NCBI RefSeq assembly: GCF_035222485.1
Contig: NC_085920.1
Coordinates: 1,860,001-1,924,000, forward strand
Source of the DNA: Podospora pseudoanserina
Lineage: Eukaryota > Ascomycota > Sordariomycetes > Sordariales > Podosporaceae
Length of the DNA stretch: 64,000 nt
Direction: 5' to 3'
The notes under the pieces are model-generated. The model was given only the letters and a program-made list of their open reading frames with translations, ran no database searches and was not told where the DNA came from. Position 1 is the first letter of the stretch. Every line of letters starts with the position of its first letter. Made by a program: the position numbers and the translations under genes. Below are positions 1 to 11,814 of this stretch, piece after piece.

Positions 1-1673
1 TCGGATGCATCGCCACTGCTATGCCCACGATTGTCAAGGCTCTTGGCACTGGAGATGAAAGTGAGACTATCTACGTCTGGGTTGCCAATGCCTACTTCCT
101 CACCATGACGGCTTTCCAGGTGTGTTTCTTGCCCCTCCATTTTGTGCCAGCCGGCGGGACTGGAAACACGGACGACAAAAGCATGACGCTGACTTGCTTT
201 CGCGCATTGATATAGCCTCTCTACGGTCAGGCTGCCAATATCTTTGGTCGGAGAACCATGACAGTGCTAGCCGTTGTATTCTTCGCCATCGGATCTGCGA
301 TCTCTGGCGCTGCTAGCAGCATGCCCATGCTCGTAGCCGGGAGAGCTATTATGGGCGTTGGTGGTGGCGGCATTCTCGTCATGATCGAGATCATCATCTG
401 CGATCTCTGCCCCCAGCGTGACAGGCCCAAATATCTGGGAATAGTGATGAGCATCTTTGGTCTGGCCATGTGCGTTGGTCCACTGATCGGCGGTGGTCTG
501 GCAGAGCATGCGAGCTGGAGATGGATCTTCTATCTCAACCTTCCCGTTGCTGCTGTCTCCCTCGTCCCACTGTTGCTTTTTCTGCGCGTCAAGTACAAGA
601 GGGACGCGATTGGAAAGATGCTCGCGCGGGTAGACTGGGGAGGAAATACCCTTTTCGCAGCAGCCGTCACGTCCATTCTAGTGGCGCTTACCTGGGGAGG
701 GACAGAACACGCTTGGTCGGCATGGCAGACACTTGTTCCGCTATTCCTCGGAATTGCAGGTCTAGGCCTCTTTCTTTGGCTTGAGTCAACAACACTCATT
801 GAGCAACCAACAATGCCTCTCCGACTCTTCGCCAACCGCACCTCTTCGGGAGCATTCGGTCTTACCTTTGTCGCTTCCATCCTGACCTATTGGATGGCCT
901 ACTGGCTACCTATCTACTTTCAAGCTGTCAAAGAAGATTCCCCAACACAGTCTGGAATCTCTACGTTACCTGTGTCGATGATCATGATCCCCTTCTCGAT
1001 TCTTGCAGGAGGCGGCGTGACAGTACTCGGAAAGTTCCGCCCATTCCAATTCGCAGGCATCTCTTTGATGACCATAGCCATGGGCCTGTTCTCTCTTCTG
1101 GACATCGAATCGTCAAAGGGACATTGGGTCGGCTTCCAGGTTGTTGCTGCTGCCGGCGGTGGCTTGCTGCTAACCTGCACACTCCCTGCCGTCCAAGCAC
1201 CACTTCCTGAAGCTGATGTTGCCATTGCCACAGCAACTTGGGGGTTCTTGCGAAGCTTCGGTGGCATCTGGGGCATCGCCATCCCAACTGCCATTTTCAA
1301 CTCGCATGTAAACACCTTGCTCGATCAAGGCCGAGTGAGCGAAGAGGCTGTTGTCAACGCCTTGCGAAATGGCGGCGCATATGCCTTGGCTTCGGTGGGT
1401 TTCATCCAGTCTATTCCACCCGATATCAAACAGCAGGTCAAGACGGTCTACGTAGAAAGCTTGCGGCTTGTGTGGCAAGTTGCTATCGGATTTGGCGTCC
1501 TTGGCTTTCTCATCGCAATCATCATCAAAGAGGTCAAGCTACGGGAGGATCTTGAGACTGATTTTGGACTCGTCGAGGGAGCCAATAACAGTTCCAGCTC
1601 AGAGGTGGCTGCAGAAAGCGGGAGAGGCGTTGTGGAGAGTAAGGCCGAAAAGTCCGTGACCGGCACAGCATAA
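1..1673 (+). CDS. MFS multidrug/toxin exporter, DHA2 type, 5' end outside window
   Basis: Proton-driven exporter of drugs or secondary metabolites in the plasma membrane, of the 14-helix DHA2 group. The gene enters the window already in frame. Exon 1 covers up to 119 and exon 2 covers 216-1673; the intron 120-215 starts GTGTGT and ends ATATAG. Joining the exons gives the family signature TAFQ-PLYGQAANIFGRR, the loop after helix 2. It is followed by a motif C-like stretch rich in Gly (GRAIMGVGGGG) and many further hydrophobic helices, then a Ser-rich cytoplasmic tail. About 520 residues are visible; the start codon and first helix are missing. The next gene on the same strand encodes an EthD-domain protein, so this may be the edge of a metabolite cluster that continues to the left. 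The substrate cannot be told from the sequence. Confidence 0.9.
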
Positions 1674-2127
1674 TAGACGGTGGCCTGTGCCGGATGGATC
1701 TGGTGAATCGGTTTCCGAAAGGTTACTTGTGTTGGTTCGGTGTTGGAGAGGACTCCGTTCCGTGGGGCCGGATGGAGGTTTATATGCGGCGCAGCTTTCA
1801 CCCGTGTATAATTGTAACGCAACTTCTGCCTTGTTACCTATGATTTCTTGGATCAGCCAACCTCTATGCACACTGGAAACGACCTGCCTGTTTGGTCTAT
1901 CCCAGCGGCGGGAATGGCTGACAATTAGGTAAACGTCGCTCTGGGTACGTTGAAACGCAGCGGCGTGGCACTGTATTAGCAGCACCACAAAGGATGCACG
2001 GGCACGGCGCATACGGTCACACTGGTTGGATAAAGTCCCGAGGCGGCAAAGGCCAAAGGTCGACTACTTCGAGTCAACTCACCCTCATTCTTGCTGTATC
2101 ACTTATCCCTCTCGAAAGCTCAACACC

Positions 2128-2631
2128 ATGGCCGACCAAGCTGCCGCACCGCCTCAGCCGCCTACTCAGCTCATCAAGTTCAGTGTTTACCTCTACAAGA
2201 AAGAGGATATTGACTATGATGAGTTTCTCAACTGGGTGACCAAGGAGTACCCCTCCAAGGCAGCCCCCATCATGAAAAGACACGGTATTGTGCAATGGAC
2301 ACAGGTCAGCGTCCTTGACAAAGACGAACATCTGAGAATCTCCGGCTTACACCCTACAAAACAGACCGTGACCCCTCCGCATTTCCGGACCCCCTTCCGC
2401 GCTGCTCTTCAGCACATGGGAAGGGACAAGTGGACGGTCCCCGACTACGATGTGGTCATGTCGTATTGGATCCCCACCCCCGATACCATGCAGGCTCTGA
2501 CCCAGGACCCTGAGTGGATCGAACTGGAGACCAAGGAAGCAATGCCGCGGGCTAACATGACAGTTGGTCACTTTGAGATAGGGCATGAGATCGTCCAGTT
2601 CGGTGAAGTACGGTCTCAGGGAACTGCTTAG
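2128..2631 (+). CDS. EthD-domain protein
   Basis: Small single-exon protein of 167 residues with the ferredoxin-like alpha/beta fold of EthD proteins. The domain covers about residues 14-140, from IKFSVYLYKKEDIDYDEF through the conserved PDYDVVMSYW and the DPEW segment near the end. In fungi such proteins accompany polyketide pathways as dehydratases or decarboxylases, but the reaction here is unknown. I chose the ATG at 2128 because it sits in a strong CACCATGG context. The frame is open upstream, but those codons look non-coding. It lies about 450 bp behind the MFS exporter on the same strand, which hints at a shared metabolite function (inference). Confidence 0.85.
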   Translation: MADQAAAPPQPPTQLIKFSVYLYKKEDIDYDEFLNWVTKEYPSKAAPIMKRHGIVQWTQVSVLDKDEHLRISGLHPTKQTVTPPHFRTPFRAALQHMGRDKWTVPDYDVVMSYWIPTPDTMQALTQDPEWIELETKEAMPRANMTVGHFEIGHEIVQFGEVRSQGTA

Positions 2632-3755
2632 ATCAAATAGATGTACACCTGTAAAATACCAGGGTGTATCTAGCTCAAGAAGAACTGAATCGAAAATGAG
2701 GCCGCTTTCTCCAGTTTGGTATCACGTCATACTCAGACTCTCAGCAGTTACCTACCAACATCTAGAAAGAAATATGATTGAAGTGGAACCACAGCAATCC
2801 TTCAATGTCACAGTTTGATTCTAGGCAACATTTGCACCCGCGCCAATCTCATCCCACATGGCGACGAGTTTTCGAGCTGTTGACTTTGCAGCCTTGAGCC
2901 TTAAAGATGGAGTATTCGTATTTCCCTCGGTCTCAGCTTTTTTCAAGACATCCCGGTCGTTCACACCCCCTTCAGGTAGGTGTCATTATATATGCGCCTG
3001 TGCCATAACGGTGCGTATCTAGCTGACTTCGCCTCACACGGGTGTCTATCGCAAACAGTTACCGCCCGGCTATAGACAAGTTCCAAACACTACCACGCTA
3101 AATCCGAGTTTCTCGGCAGCTGAACAAAACGGGTGGTTCTCCCGTGTCGGGTTGCGGTGAAATAGATTGCGATGGGACCCTTCTGTCATAAGCCGTAGTG
3201 TTACTCACACATCCCTCCCTACAGGTTGCTTCGCCACGAGTTCTGGGCGTAAGGCACAGCATTTGGTAATTGCTTGCTGCTATTATTCCCCCCTCAGATT
3301 CTTGGCCATAATGGCTTGAGTGATGCTTAGGTACCTCGAAATAGCACACACTTTAATCGGCAGGTTTATGCTTTCCAGAAGGGAACTTTTCTGTGGCAAT
3401 GTAGGTGGGTGGTCAAGTAGGCAGTATGAGACTGAGGAAGAGGCACAGCACTCAAGTCACAGAAGTGTGTGAGGCGAGTTCGAGGGATGGAATGAACTGC
3501 AGATTTTGAACCATGATCAGTACTCCGGTAGTTGGATTTGTACTGCATACCCAGCCCCCACACAGATCTGTTAATGTATAATGTGGCTTGCTTACCCTTG
3601 AATTCCTCCGATTGTCTACCGCAACAGCCCTACCTCCCACGTGGATTTCTGGCAGACCTCAGCCCTCACTATTCTCCTGGTCATTGGTATTCTTCCGTTC
3701 ACTTGCACTGGTCAATCACCCCGTCGCCCGCCGGTGACGCTCGTACTCCTTGACC
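2632..3755. other. gene-free stretch between EthD gene and GPCR
   Basis: I see no convincing coding region here. All open frames are short and have no codon bias. It should hold the 3' region of the EthD gene and the promoter of the CFEM receptor gene. Confidence 0.5.
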
Positions 3756-5394
3756 ATGCACATCGTCAAAGCGTTCGCGACCGGCCTCCTCCTTCTCGCC
3801 AACCATGCCGGCGTCCTCGCTCAGGACCCGGGTGCCGGCGCACCCGATAACTCCAACCCCCTAGCCATCTACCCATCATGTGCTGTGAGTCCCGTCTTCC
3901 CCATGCTACTATTCACAAAACTAACTTGCGCATCAAGCAAAACTGCATCATCACCGCTTTCACAAACCACACCTTCTGCTCCTCCCCCCTAGACCAAGAA
4001 TGCACCTGCACCTCCCCCGACTTCAACGGCTTCATGCACGAGTGCATCTTGGCCACCTGCACCATCCGCGAAGCCCTCTTCACCCACAACATCTCCTCCA
4101 CCACCTGCCAAGTCCCCGTCTTTGACCGCTCCCCGGAAATCATCCGTGAGACCGCTGCCATGCTCATCACCATTTGCCTCCTCGTCGCCGCAAGAATAGG
4201 TTACAAGATCTACTATGCCGAAGGGGACAGGTTCATGTTTTCCCGGCCAAAGGCGCATACCACTTCCCAGAACGGGCTCTGGTGGGACGACTACGCGTTG
4301 GTTTTCCTGCTCCTGTGCGGTGGGATACCAGCCATGGTGTTGACCATCTTCTTTTTGGCGCCGAATGGCCTGGGGAAGGATATGTGGGCTGTCCCGTTTG
4401 AGGACATTGACAAGCTTTTCAAATTCAGCTTTGTTTCCGGGGTGTTGTATCTACCTCAGGTGGCGGCCTTGAAGCTGACGTTTTTGTTCTTTTACCTGAG
4501 GATCTTTCCCTCGCCGGGGACCAGGAGGGTTATTTGGGGGACGATTGTCTTTACCAGCTTGTACGGGTTGACGTTTTTCCTTTTGGCCATCTTCCAGTGC
4601 TCGCCGATTGAGGATTGGTACAAGTGGGATGGCACCGGGACGGGGAAGTGTCTGAACAAGGATGCCATACAGTGGAGCTGCGCGATTATCAGTATTGTGC
4701 TGGATGTGTGGATGATTGGGATTCCGCTTTGGAGCATGAGGATTGTGAAGCTGCATTGGAAGAAGAAGGTCGGGGTGGGGGCTATGTTTGCTGTTGGTTT
4801 ATTGTACGTTCCCCTACGTTGCCCATCCCGTCTTCAAACCGTAATCAAAGAGTGCCTGACTGACCTTTCAACAGGGTAACCATCGTCTGCTGCATCCGAC
4901 TGCGGTACATCGCCGACATCACCAGCTCGCAAAACCCAACCCAAGATCTCTTCAACATCATCCGGTGGTCCACGATCGAAGGCTTCACCAGCTCGGTCTG
5001 CGCCTGCATGCCCTTCATCAGACAAGTCCTTGTGCGCATCTTCCCCAAGGCGATGCGCACAGGAACAACAAAGAAGTCGACCTACGCCTACAATGTGCAC
5101 AGCTTTGGAAACACCCTCAAGGGCCACGGTGTCTCTGTCAACTCCGACATGACAGTCACTGTTAACGACCCAGGGTTAAACGGAAAGGTCTACCACAAAG
5201 ACTTTCCATATCCCTACAACGTGCCACACTCGGAATCCACAGCTGCGTTGGCTGAGCGTGAAGGGGCAAACAGAGATGGGCAAGCCCAATATCAGGGGAG
5301 CGATGGGACGTCCGTGATCATCGTTCAGGGGAACACTCCGCCGCCATCAGGACACATTCCTTTGACAAATGTTCACCGGCCTCAAAGATATTAA
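3756..5394 (+). CDS. CFEM-domain Pth11-like G-protein-coupled receptor
   Basis: Seven-helix receptor-like membrane protein, 504 residues, from exons 3756-3884, 3938-4803 and 4875-5394 (introns of 53 and 71 nt; the first ends in AAG). A signal peptide covers about residues 1-22 (AFATGLLLLANHAGVLA). An extracellular CFEM domain of about 65 residues follows with all eight cysteines: SCAQNC, TFC, ECTC, HEC, ATC and TTC. The core then has seven hydrophobic helices with WWDDYALVF and SLYGLTFFLLAIFQCSPIEDWY, both typical of the fungal Pth11/DUF3405-like rhodopsin family. The cytoplasmic tail is about 130 residues, hydrophilic and non-conserved. Pth11 of Magnaporthe senses surface cues, and the ligand here is unknown. 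The start is the ATG at 3756 in context GACCATGC. Confidence 0.9.
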
Positions 5395-6136
5395 TGATTT
5401 ATGTTAAGTGTATAATTAGTTTCTAACAAAGACCGAAGATGTTTGCTTTTCTTCAGTTCGTTATCTTCAGGACGAGGTATGCCTTGTGCTCAGGGGTTCA
5501 AGGCTCAATATTAACATAGTTACTGAAACCTCAAACAATTTGAACCACCAGAAAGTATGAAATTCTTTAGCAGCAAGATTTGTTTAGTATTTTTTCCATC
5601 GGGGCGGACAGTAACTGATCCATGGCATAGTGGCGGGAGGCTGTTTCAGAATCCAGGGCCTAACCCTAACCCTTAGCTGCATACTATGTATCAAACCCAT
5701 GTTCTACCAGCCTTTCTCACATTGTATATAGAAAGCTCAACAATGGCTATACTATCTTCACCTCCCCTCCTCAATACATGTCAATTATCTTCGCCATCAC
5801 AACATCAAACCAGCCTTCTTCTCAATGACCTTCTCATCTGTTCAAACATTGGATTCCCCGCACATCTTGGCTGCAGTTCCATCCTCCCCACATTGCGAGC
5901 GGCTGGGGTGGGCGCCTCTGCCCCTGCCGTGGCAAATGACAGCACGAAGCTGAAATCCGAAACAATGGAGCGGCGCAGTCAACAGAGCTGAATGGGTTCG
6001 TTTCTTGTTGCTTTCGTGGAATTCCCGCATTTCCCTTTTTCATGTCTATCTGAAGCAAGTTGCTTGCTGTCTGTGTCAGCGATCGCCAACCTTCCCCACA
6101 TCTCCAACTCGCACTAGCTAACACCAATCACCAACG
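5395..6136. other. intergenic stretch with telomere-like tract
   Basis: No gene is seen. It holds the 3' region of the receptor gene, a short CCCTAA tract at 5659-5675 and the probable promoter of the phosphodiesterase gene. Confidence 0.5.
5659..5675. repeat. short interstitial telomere-like tract (CCCTAA)n
   Basis: The sequence CCTAACCCTAACCCTTA has about 2.5 units of the standard fungal telomere repeat (TTAGGG on the other strand). It lies between two genes. It is too short to be a former chromosome end with confidence. Confidence 0.6.
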
Positions 6137-7561
6137 ATGCCCAGTAAAGGGGTCCAAGTCTTCACTTACATCGGTGTACCCGATATCTCCATTGAGCTCT
6201 CGGTCCCCAAGCAAACCATCACCCGACGAGACCAAGGCTTCTGGAGTGGCTCCCTCGAAGTCGAAGCCCGCAACATCGATAGTTTCTTCAACAAAAAAGG
6301 TCGCTTCACCTTCAAAGTCTTCCACCGCGGCAACCAAATCACAGAACAATGGATCGACGTCAACGCCCTAACCGGCAACGCCAGCGGCGGCACAATGGAA
6401 TCCATAGCCGAAACACCTTCCATCTTCCACGACAACTTCATCATCTCCTACGGCCTCTACGAAGCCGGGCCCGGTCATGACCCCCTTCCCAACCAACACC
6501 AATGCTACGTGACCGTGACCCAAAACTACACCAACTGGATCACCAACCTCGCCCCCCCAGGCTCAGATTTTGAAAAGAAACCCTTCCACCGCCTCGTCCT
6601 CCCCTCCGCTCACGACGTGGGCATGAACAGCATGGAATCCAGCGCCGCCCTTCTCCGCAAAGTAGGCGGCGCCGTCGTCTCAACAATGCTCACCCGCACC
6701 GACGACAAGGTCTGCCGGGTGGTCGACAAGCTCTCGGGGTACCCCATCGAGCTCATAGCCCCCAACATCATCTACAGCCTCTCCATCACGCAAAAAGACT
6801 CGTTGGAATCCATGCTCCGGATCGGAGCGCGGTACTTTGAGTTTCGTCCCGCCAGACTCCACAGCAGCATCCGTGGCCGGGACGCGTTGCCGGACAAGCT
6901 GTATTTTATGCACAGCGCCATCCCAGGTATGGGGTATGACACCTTCCTGGAAGGCATCGTCAAGTTCCTCCGTGCCAACAAGAATGAAATAATTGTGGTG
7001 CAACTCCGGTGGGATGGCGTCCCGTCTGACTGTGCCCATCCTTCCAGCGAGGAGAAGAAGCAGTATCTTGAGAAGGCGATCCGTGATCATGCCGGGGGTG
7101 AGATCAACGTGGGCAATCTGGATGACATGAAACACCGGACTATCTCTGAGCTGAGGAGGGATAAGAAGAGGTTGCTTATGCTTGATAGTGTGGATACTTT
7201 GTCGACTTATACTGATGATGGAAATGCCACAATCAACGGGCAGAGTATTGTGGATGCTTTCCCGCGGGTGTTGGAGGATAGGGGGGCGCAGAGGAGGGCT
7301 GGGTTTGTGTTGATCCAGTGTCAAGCTACGGCGACTAATATCCAGAAGGCGCTGTTGCATTCGATAAAGGATGCGGGGGTGACGACGAGTGTGTTGTTGG
7401 CGACGAAGGGGTTGTGCGATCATAAGACGCTGCCGTGGTGTAGGGATAATGTGGTGGATCGGTGTGAGCTGGGAAAGACGGTGGTGTTGATGAATGATTG
7501 GCTTGATGGGGCGACGGTGGATGTGGCGGTTGGGCTGAGTAGGAGGAGGTTGGCAAAATGA
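6137..7561 (+). CDS. PLC-like phosphodiesterase (PI-PLC X-type TIM barrel)
   Basis: Single-exon protein of 474 residues. Residues 1-140 form a beta-rich N-terminal part without a clear family. From about residue 150 comes a PI-PLC X-like barrel: LVLPSAHDVGMNS holds the first catalytic His (residue 159), followed by LRIGARYFEFRPA with metal/acid residues. The string YFMHSAIPGMGYDTFLEGIVKFL is typical of the second His region, and NEIIVVQL is a barrel strand. It has no signal peptide, so it is probably intracellular, and it lacks the C2 and EF-hand parts of eukaryotic phosphoinositide-specific PLCs. It therefore resembles the bacterial-type/fungal 'PLC-like phosphodiesterase' group whose substrates are mostly untested. 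The ATG at 6137 is the first in frame. Confidence 0.85.
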   Translation: MPSKGVQVFTYIGVPDISIELSVPKQTITRRDQGFWSGSLEVEARNIDSFFNKKGRFTFKVFHRGNQITEQWIDVNALTGNASGGTMESIAETPSIFHDNFIISYGLYEAGPGHDPLPNQHQCYVTVTQNYTNWITNLAPPGSDFEKKPFHRLVLPSAHDVGMNSMESSAALLRKVGGAVVSTMLTRTDDKVCRVVDKLSGYPIELIAPNIIYSLSITQKDSLESMLRIGARYFEFRPARLHSSIRGRDALPDKLYFMHSAIPGMGYDTFLEGIVKFLRANKNEIIVVQLRWDGVPSDCAHPSSEEKKQYLEKAIRDHAGGEINVGNLDDMKHRTISELRRDKKRLLMLDSVDTLSTYTDDGNATINGQSIVDAFPRVLEDRGAQRRAGFVLIQCQATATNIQKALLHSIKDAGVTTSVLLATKGLCDHKTLPWCRDNVVDRCELGKTVVLMNDWLDGATVDVAVGLSRRRLAK

Positions 7562-8122
7562 GGGAGGAACGATTTCGAAAGGTGATGTGAAGAATTTATG
7601 AGTAGTTTCTCTAGCGATCTGGGTGGCTGTTTTCTGGGTTTCGATCTGTCAGTCTTTTTTTCAGCGAGCTCCGGTGGTTTTATATACCTTATGACGGCTG
7701 TGTATGAATCGTTGATTTTGAACCCTCATTGAAAATGGGAGAGCGCAGCTACGAATGATATCCCGGATGCTTGAAGACTTGCGTTTAGTTGGGCAATTTC
7801 GCAACTGACGTCGTCTGGGGCAAGATATTGGACCAGAGTGGAAGGCGTGTGTCGGTTTCCAACACTTGCTCCTTCCTCAACCTTGGATATGAACCACGGG
7901 TCACTCATCCTCTTACCCTCTACGTCACTCGGAGGTTAGCGTTCGCGGCGAGCGAGGACGTCGTTCTCGATGCCACGTTGCATTTGTAGTTTTCACCATT
8001 ATGACCTGGAAATATGGCATACCTTACCTACTGGAAGTATTAACCTGCCAAATCAAATCAGGTATTCCAATCTCAAGTTTGTTTGCCCTATGTTGATCAT
8101 CCATCACTCAGCCACTTGCTCG

Positions 8123-8145
8123 CTCACTCACTCACTCACTCACTC
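8123..8145. repeat. (CTCA)n microsatellite
   Basis: About 5.7 perfect copies of CTCA in non-coding DNA. Confidence 0.9.
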
Positions 8146-9884
8146 GACTTATCTCATTCGTTCATTTCTCAACCTCACACCATATCATCTCACACATAAA
8201 ACCCCAAGTGTACAAATTCTCACAACCTAAACTCACACTATCCTCATCATGAGTCCCAACCTATCTCATATCTCGATCCCCATCTCGATTGGCTACTCAC
8301 CGACGTCACCGTCACACAACACGCCCCCATCCCCACGGCTCTACCTTCCACAATCTCGATAGCGCCCATTATCCGAAGCTTCTTGTGAAACATTTCTCCC
8401 ACCGTTCCCAAAACGGAGCCACGGCAGTGGTAACTTGCATAGGTGACACTGACAGCTGTCACCCGACTTGGCTCAACATACCTACCGAGTCATCAACATG
8501 CAGAACCTTGACCCAACTATCTGGGGCAGTTGACAAAGTCCCCGACCCTCGCGAGGTAACAGTTCACGAAGAACAGTGAACCGCCAGAGCGGCCGAACGA
8601 TGCATAATCCGGCGTTTGACTTACAAATAGGCGAATTTTTGAGGGGAGGAGTCGGACCGAGGCTATGATGATGATGAGACTCGCAAATGCCTGGTTCAAG
8701 ACCTATGTGTCCTCAGCTAATGGAACTTCTTTGATACGTAACTACTCAGAGACCAATATGGCGCTTCGTAGACATTCTCAGCTGAATGAGCATGATCATA
8801 AGGCTAGGTGTGGGTGTATGGAGCCCGGGGTGAGAAGCACAACATCCCCAAACATTCACACAGCAGCATGGCGGAGGATTGGAACCACGTGTTTGTTTTT
8901 TATGGACGAGCCTTTTAATTTATGCAGGGCCCTCCTCCATAACACATCAACTAGGTAGTCAAGGTATGCTGTACCTCTGTGTCATAAACTGCCGTACGAG
9001 GCAAGAAGAGCAACGAGTGCTTCCGGACCTGCGTTAGTCAGCCTCACCCTGCGTGATGCAGCATGCAAGTTGATGACCTCAAATAAACAAATTCTTGACA
9101 GAGAAACCGCTGGGTATCCTCAACCCCAATCACCTTATGCCGTGTCGATGTGTAGTGAAGATATCGCATGGTACGGGTATCTGACCAACAACACCCATGT
9201 GTTGTTCAAAACAGGGATCCAACATTACAGAGCTTTGGGTCATCTCATTATTGTTGGGTTGTGGCATGTGAAATACCCGATTCTCGCTTGCAAAAGTGAA
9301 TCTCGGGTAACCCCATTACAAAAAAAAAAAAGTCAACACAGCCCCGTTAGTAAGGCTTGACATTTCTGACCTAGCCATCTGTCAGGTCGTTGGCATCGGA
9401 GTCTGGGAGGCCAGGTCTCGTCTGGGGTGTCACGGAACAAGCTAATGCTGACGTAGGGGTCAAGTTGGTGGTGACGGGAGGACGACAACCTCATGCGGTG
9501 TGATGAAGACACAGGAGAGAGGAGACCTCACACAACGAAGTTGAGCTCCCCAGCCTCCGCTGGTAGTATCTGGCGTCATTGGGGAAACGCAGGACAAGTG
9601 ACAAAAGAATCCTGAAACTCAGATTCCGAATATCACAAACACGCATCAGCCAACGAGAGCAGAGGAAAAGAAATCCCGGTCTTTGGGTACGGACTGTTGT
9701 GCTGTTCCACGCAGGGAGGCTATGGGCTTCGGCACTTGGTGAAACCGCAGCCATGTGTGCGCCCGCCCATTGTATATCCACCGAGATCGTGACGGGGCGG
9801 AAAAGGCGAGAAAGCTAGATAATTGCTCGCCAACAAAGCACGCGGTTTCAAGCCACGCGCGCCCACCTACCTTACCTACCACTG

Positions 9885-9907
9885 CCGATTCCGATTCCGA
9901 TTCCGAT
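9885..9907. repeat. (CCGATT)n short tandem repeat
   Basis: Almost four perfect copies of a hexamer in non-coding DNA. Confidence 0.9.
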
Positions 9908-10857
9908 GTCGATCCATGGGCGGGCGATACAGACGGATACCTTACCGGCGCAAAGGTCAATGACGTCCCCCAGTTTTCCCCCATCGCGTTTCAGCCTCCT
10001 TTGTCACATCAAGACGTCAGAGACTCGGATATCCCGTACCACCCCTCGACCCGAGAGAGAGGAACCGAACCGCTCCAAGACAGAACACCACTTCCCCCAG
10101 TTTCAGAAAAGAAGGAATCCACATTCCATGCAAAGCTGTGGTAACCACCATAGAAACAAACCCGCCTACACCCGCCCGTGTGTGAGAGTGCGTACGTATC
10201 TGGGATGTTGTGGGACGTGTCAGCAAAGCTTCTGTCTGTCGAGTCCGAGGTGCGGAACGATCCGTTGTGCGACCCTTCTTCGAACCACCCTCCTTCCCCA
10301 GAGTAAAGCCGGGAGTCGGGACGCCACATCAAGTTTATCGTGACCGATCCGATCATCTTGTTCCTTAATCCGACTTCGTCTCATGTCCGACTCTCTGCTT
10401 GCGGAAAGGGTCGGGTAAAGGTCGCCGATCCACCCCCCGTTGTTACAATAGCCAAGGCATCAAAAACAAGCAACAGACAAAGTTCAACAAACAAAACACT
10501 ACAAAATATATTGCTGAGCCTATGATTCTAACCGAGAAAACAGAAAACAGAAACAAGTAGTGGTATCCAAACATGATTGATCGTAAACGTTTTTTATCCA
10601 GACTACCTCGGGCCTCCTCAAGGGCTGAACCAAAGGGAGAAACAAAAGACCTGCCCAAGGACAAGTCATGCCAGATACAATGAACAGAAGAGTCCGTCCC
10701 AGACAGGAGACAGCCACACATACACAAGTAAACAAACAAACACACACACTCCCAATTCCCTATCAGGTGTTTGTGAATTTTTCCATGGCAATTCACACCG
10801 TCGGCCTTGTAGAAAGCGGATCCAAAAAAGATATCCTGGTCGTTCGTTACAAATCCT

Positions 10858-11814
10858 TTACATGCCCTTCTCGAGACCGCAGAGGACCTCGATGACGGTC
10901 GGGCCGGGCTCGATGTTGAGGCCAATGCCATCCTCAGCCTCCATCCCGCGAATGTAGGCGTTCTCGGCAGTTCCGTCGGGGTAGATGGATGAATCAACAC
11001 CGCCCTGGGACATGCGGCAGCCGGGGAAGTCCATGTTGTAAGCCTGGGCAACGAGGGAAGAGCAGTCGGCGCCGGACCACCCCTTGTTACTAGTGTTCTC
11101 GAAGTCGAACTCGGCCCAGTTGCCGGCGTATTGGCCGTGGCTGGTGGTGGGGACAGAGTTTGGCGCGAAGGCGCAAACACCCTGTGTGTTGGAATCGGCA
11201 ACAACAGACTTGGTCTCGCCGGGTTGGAGCTTGAAAACGAGCTGATTCTGACCCTCGACCTTGAAGGAGCCAGTCACACCGCCATCGGCACCGATCTTGT
11301 TGAAGCAAATGACCTCATAGGGGACCTTGCCGACGTTCTTGTAGTTCTGAACGTACTTGTATTGCTTGGAGGCCTTGGTGGAAACGACCTGGAGGTTGGA
11401 GTTCCATGGGCAGCCGTTAGCAGTGCCGGTGTTACCGGTGTAATGAATCTGCTCCCAGGTGACACGCTTGGCCTTCCTCTTGCTGGAGCCGCAGAAGGGT
11501 TTGTAACCATCTTCCGAGTCAGAGTCGTTGCTGTCCTCGCTCTCCTCCTTAGCAGGGGCGGGAGCAGGAGCGGGCTCGGGCTTGGGCTTGGGCGAAGGAG
11601 AGGGCTCTACAGCTGCGATGGATGCCTTGGGAGGCTCGGGAGCGGGTTCAGGGGCCGTCTCAGTTGGCTCAGGGAGGGGCTTGTGAACGGCCTTGAGGAA
11701 GGTGATACCGCCTTCGCGCTTCTCATGGATGCTGCGGTGGAGGTGGGCATGACCGGAAGGGTGGGCAGTGGCGGTGAGCGCACCGGCGAGGAGCAGAAGG
11801 TGGGAGAGTTGCAT
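10858..11814 (-). CDS. Asp f 4-like secreted protein (allergen family)
   Basis: Secreted protein of 318 residues, no intron. The signal peptide is about residues 1-18 (MQLSHLLLLAGALTATAH). A His-rich propeptide-like stretch ends at EKR, a Kex2-type site. Then comes a Pro/Glu/Ala-rich linker (about 48-95), an acidic DSNDSDSEDG patch, and the conserved Asp f 4 domain from about residue 104 to the end. That domain holds WEQIHYTGNTGTANGCPWNSN, a GVCAFAPNS loop and DCSSLVAQAYNMDFPGC. Asp f 4 of Aspergillus fumigatus is an allergen. The family's biochemical role is unknown, with wall association or a fungal-specific secreted function suggested. The ATG at 11814 is followed directly by the signal peptide. 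Confidence 0.87.
   Translation of the reverse strand: MQLSHLLLLAGALTATAHPSGHAHLHRSIHEKREGGITFLKAVHKPLPEPTETAPEPAPEPPKASIAAVEPSPSPKPKPEPAPAPAPAKEESEDSNDSDSEDGYKPFCGSSKRKAKRVTWEQIHYTGNTGTANGCPWNSNLQVVSTKASKQYKYVQNYKNVGKVPYEVICFNKIGADGGVTGSFKVEGQNQLVFKLQPGETKSVVADSNTQGVCAFAPNSVPTTSHGQYAGNWAEFDFENTSNKGWSGADCSSLVAQAYNMDFPGCRMSQGGVDSSIYPDGTAENAYIRGMEAEDGIGLNIEPGPTVIEVLCGLEKGM

Larger units (their letters stand above)
7562..10857. other. 3.3 kb gene-poor stretch
   Basis: No gene can be supported. Open frames are short, differ in composition and have no recognisable domains. The stretch holds a CTCA microsatellite (8123-8145), a CCGATT hexamer repeat (9885-9907), poly-A near 9318 and two GACGTC boxes (about 9962 and 10013) that fit bZIP sites. 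The last few hundred bases are the 3' region of the allergen-like gene on the minus strand. Confidence 0.5.

Noticed and set aside
6680-7423. 247-codon minus-strand frame
   Set aside because: It is antisense to the phosphodiesterase gene and has no family likeness.
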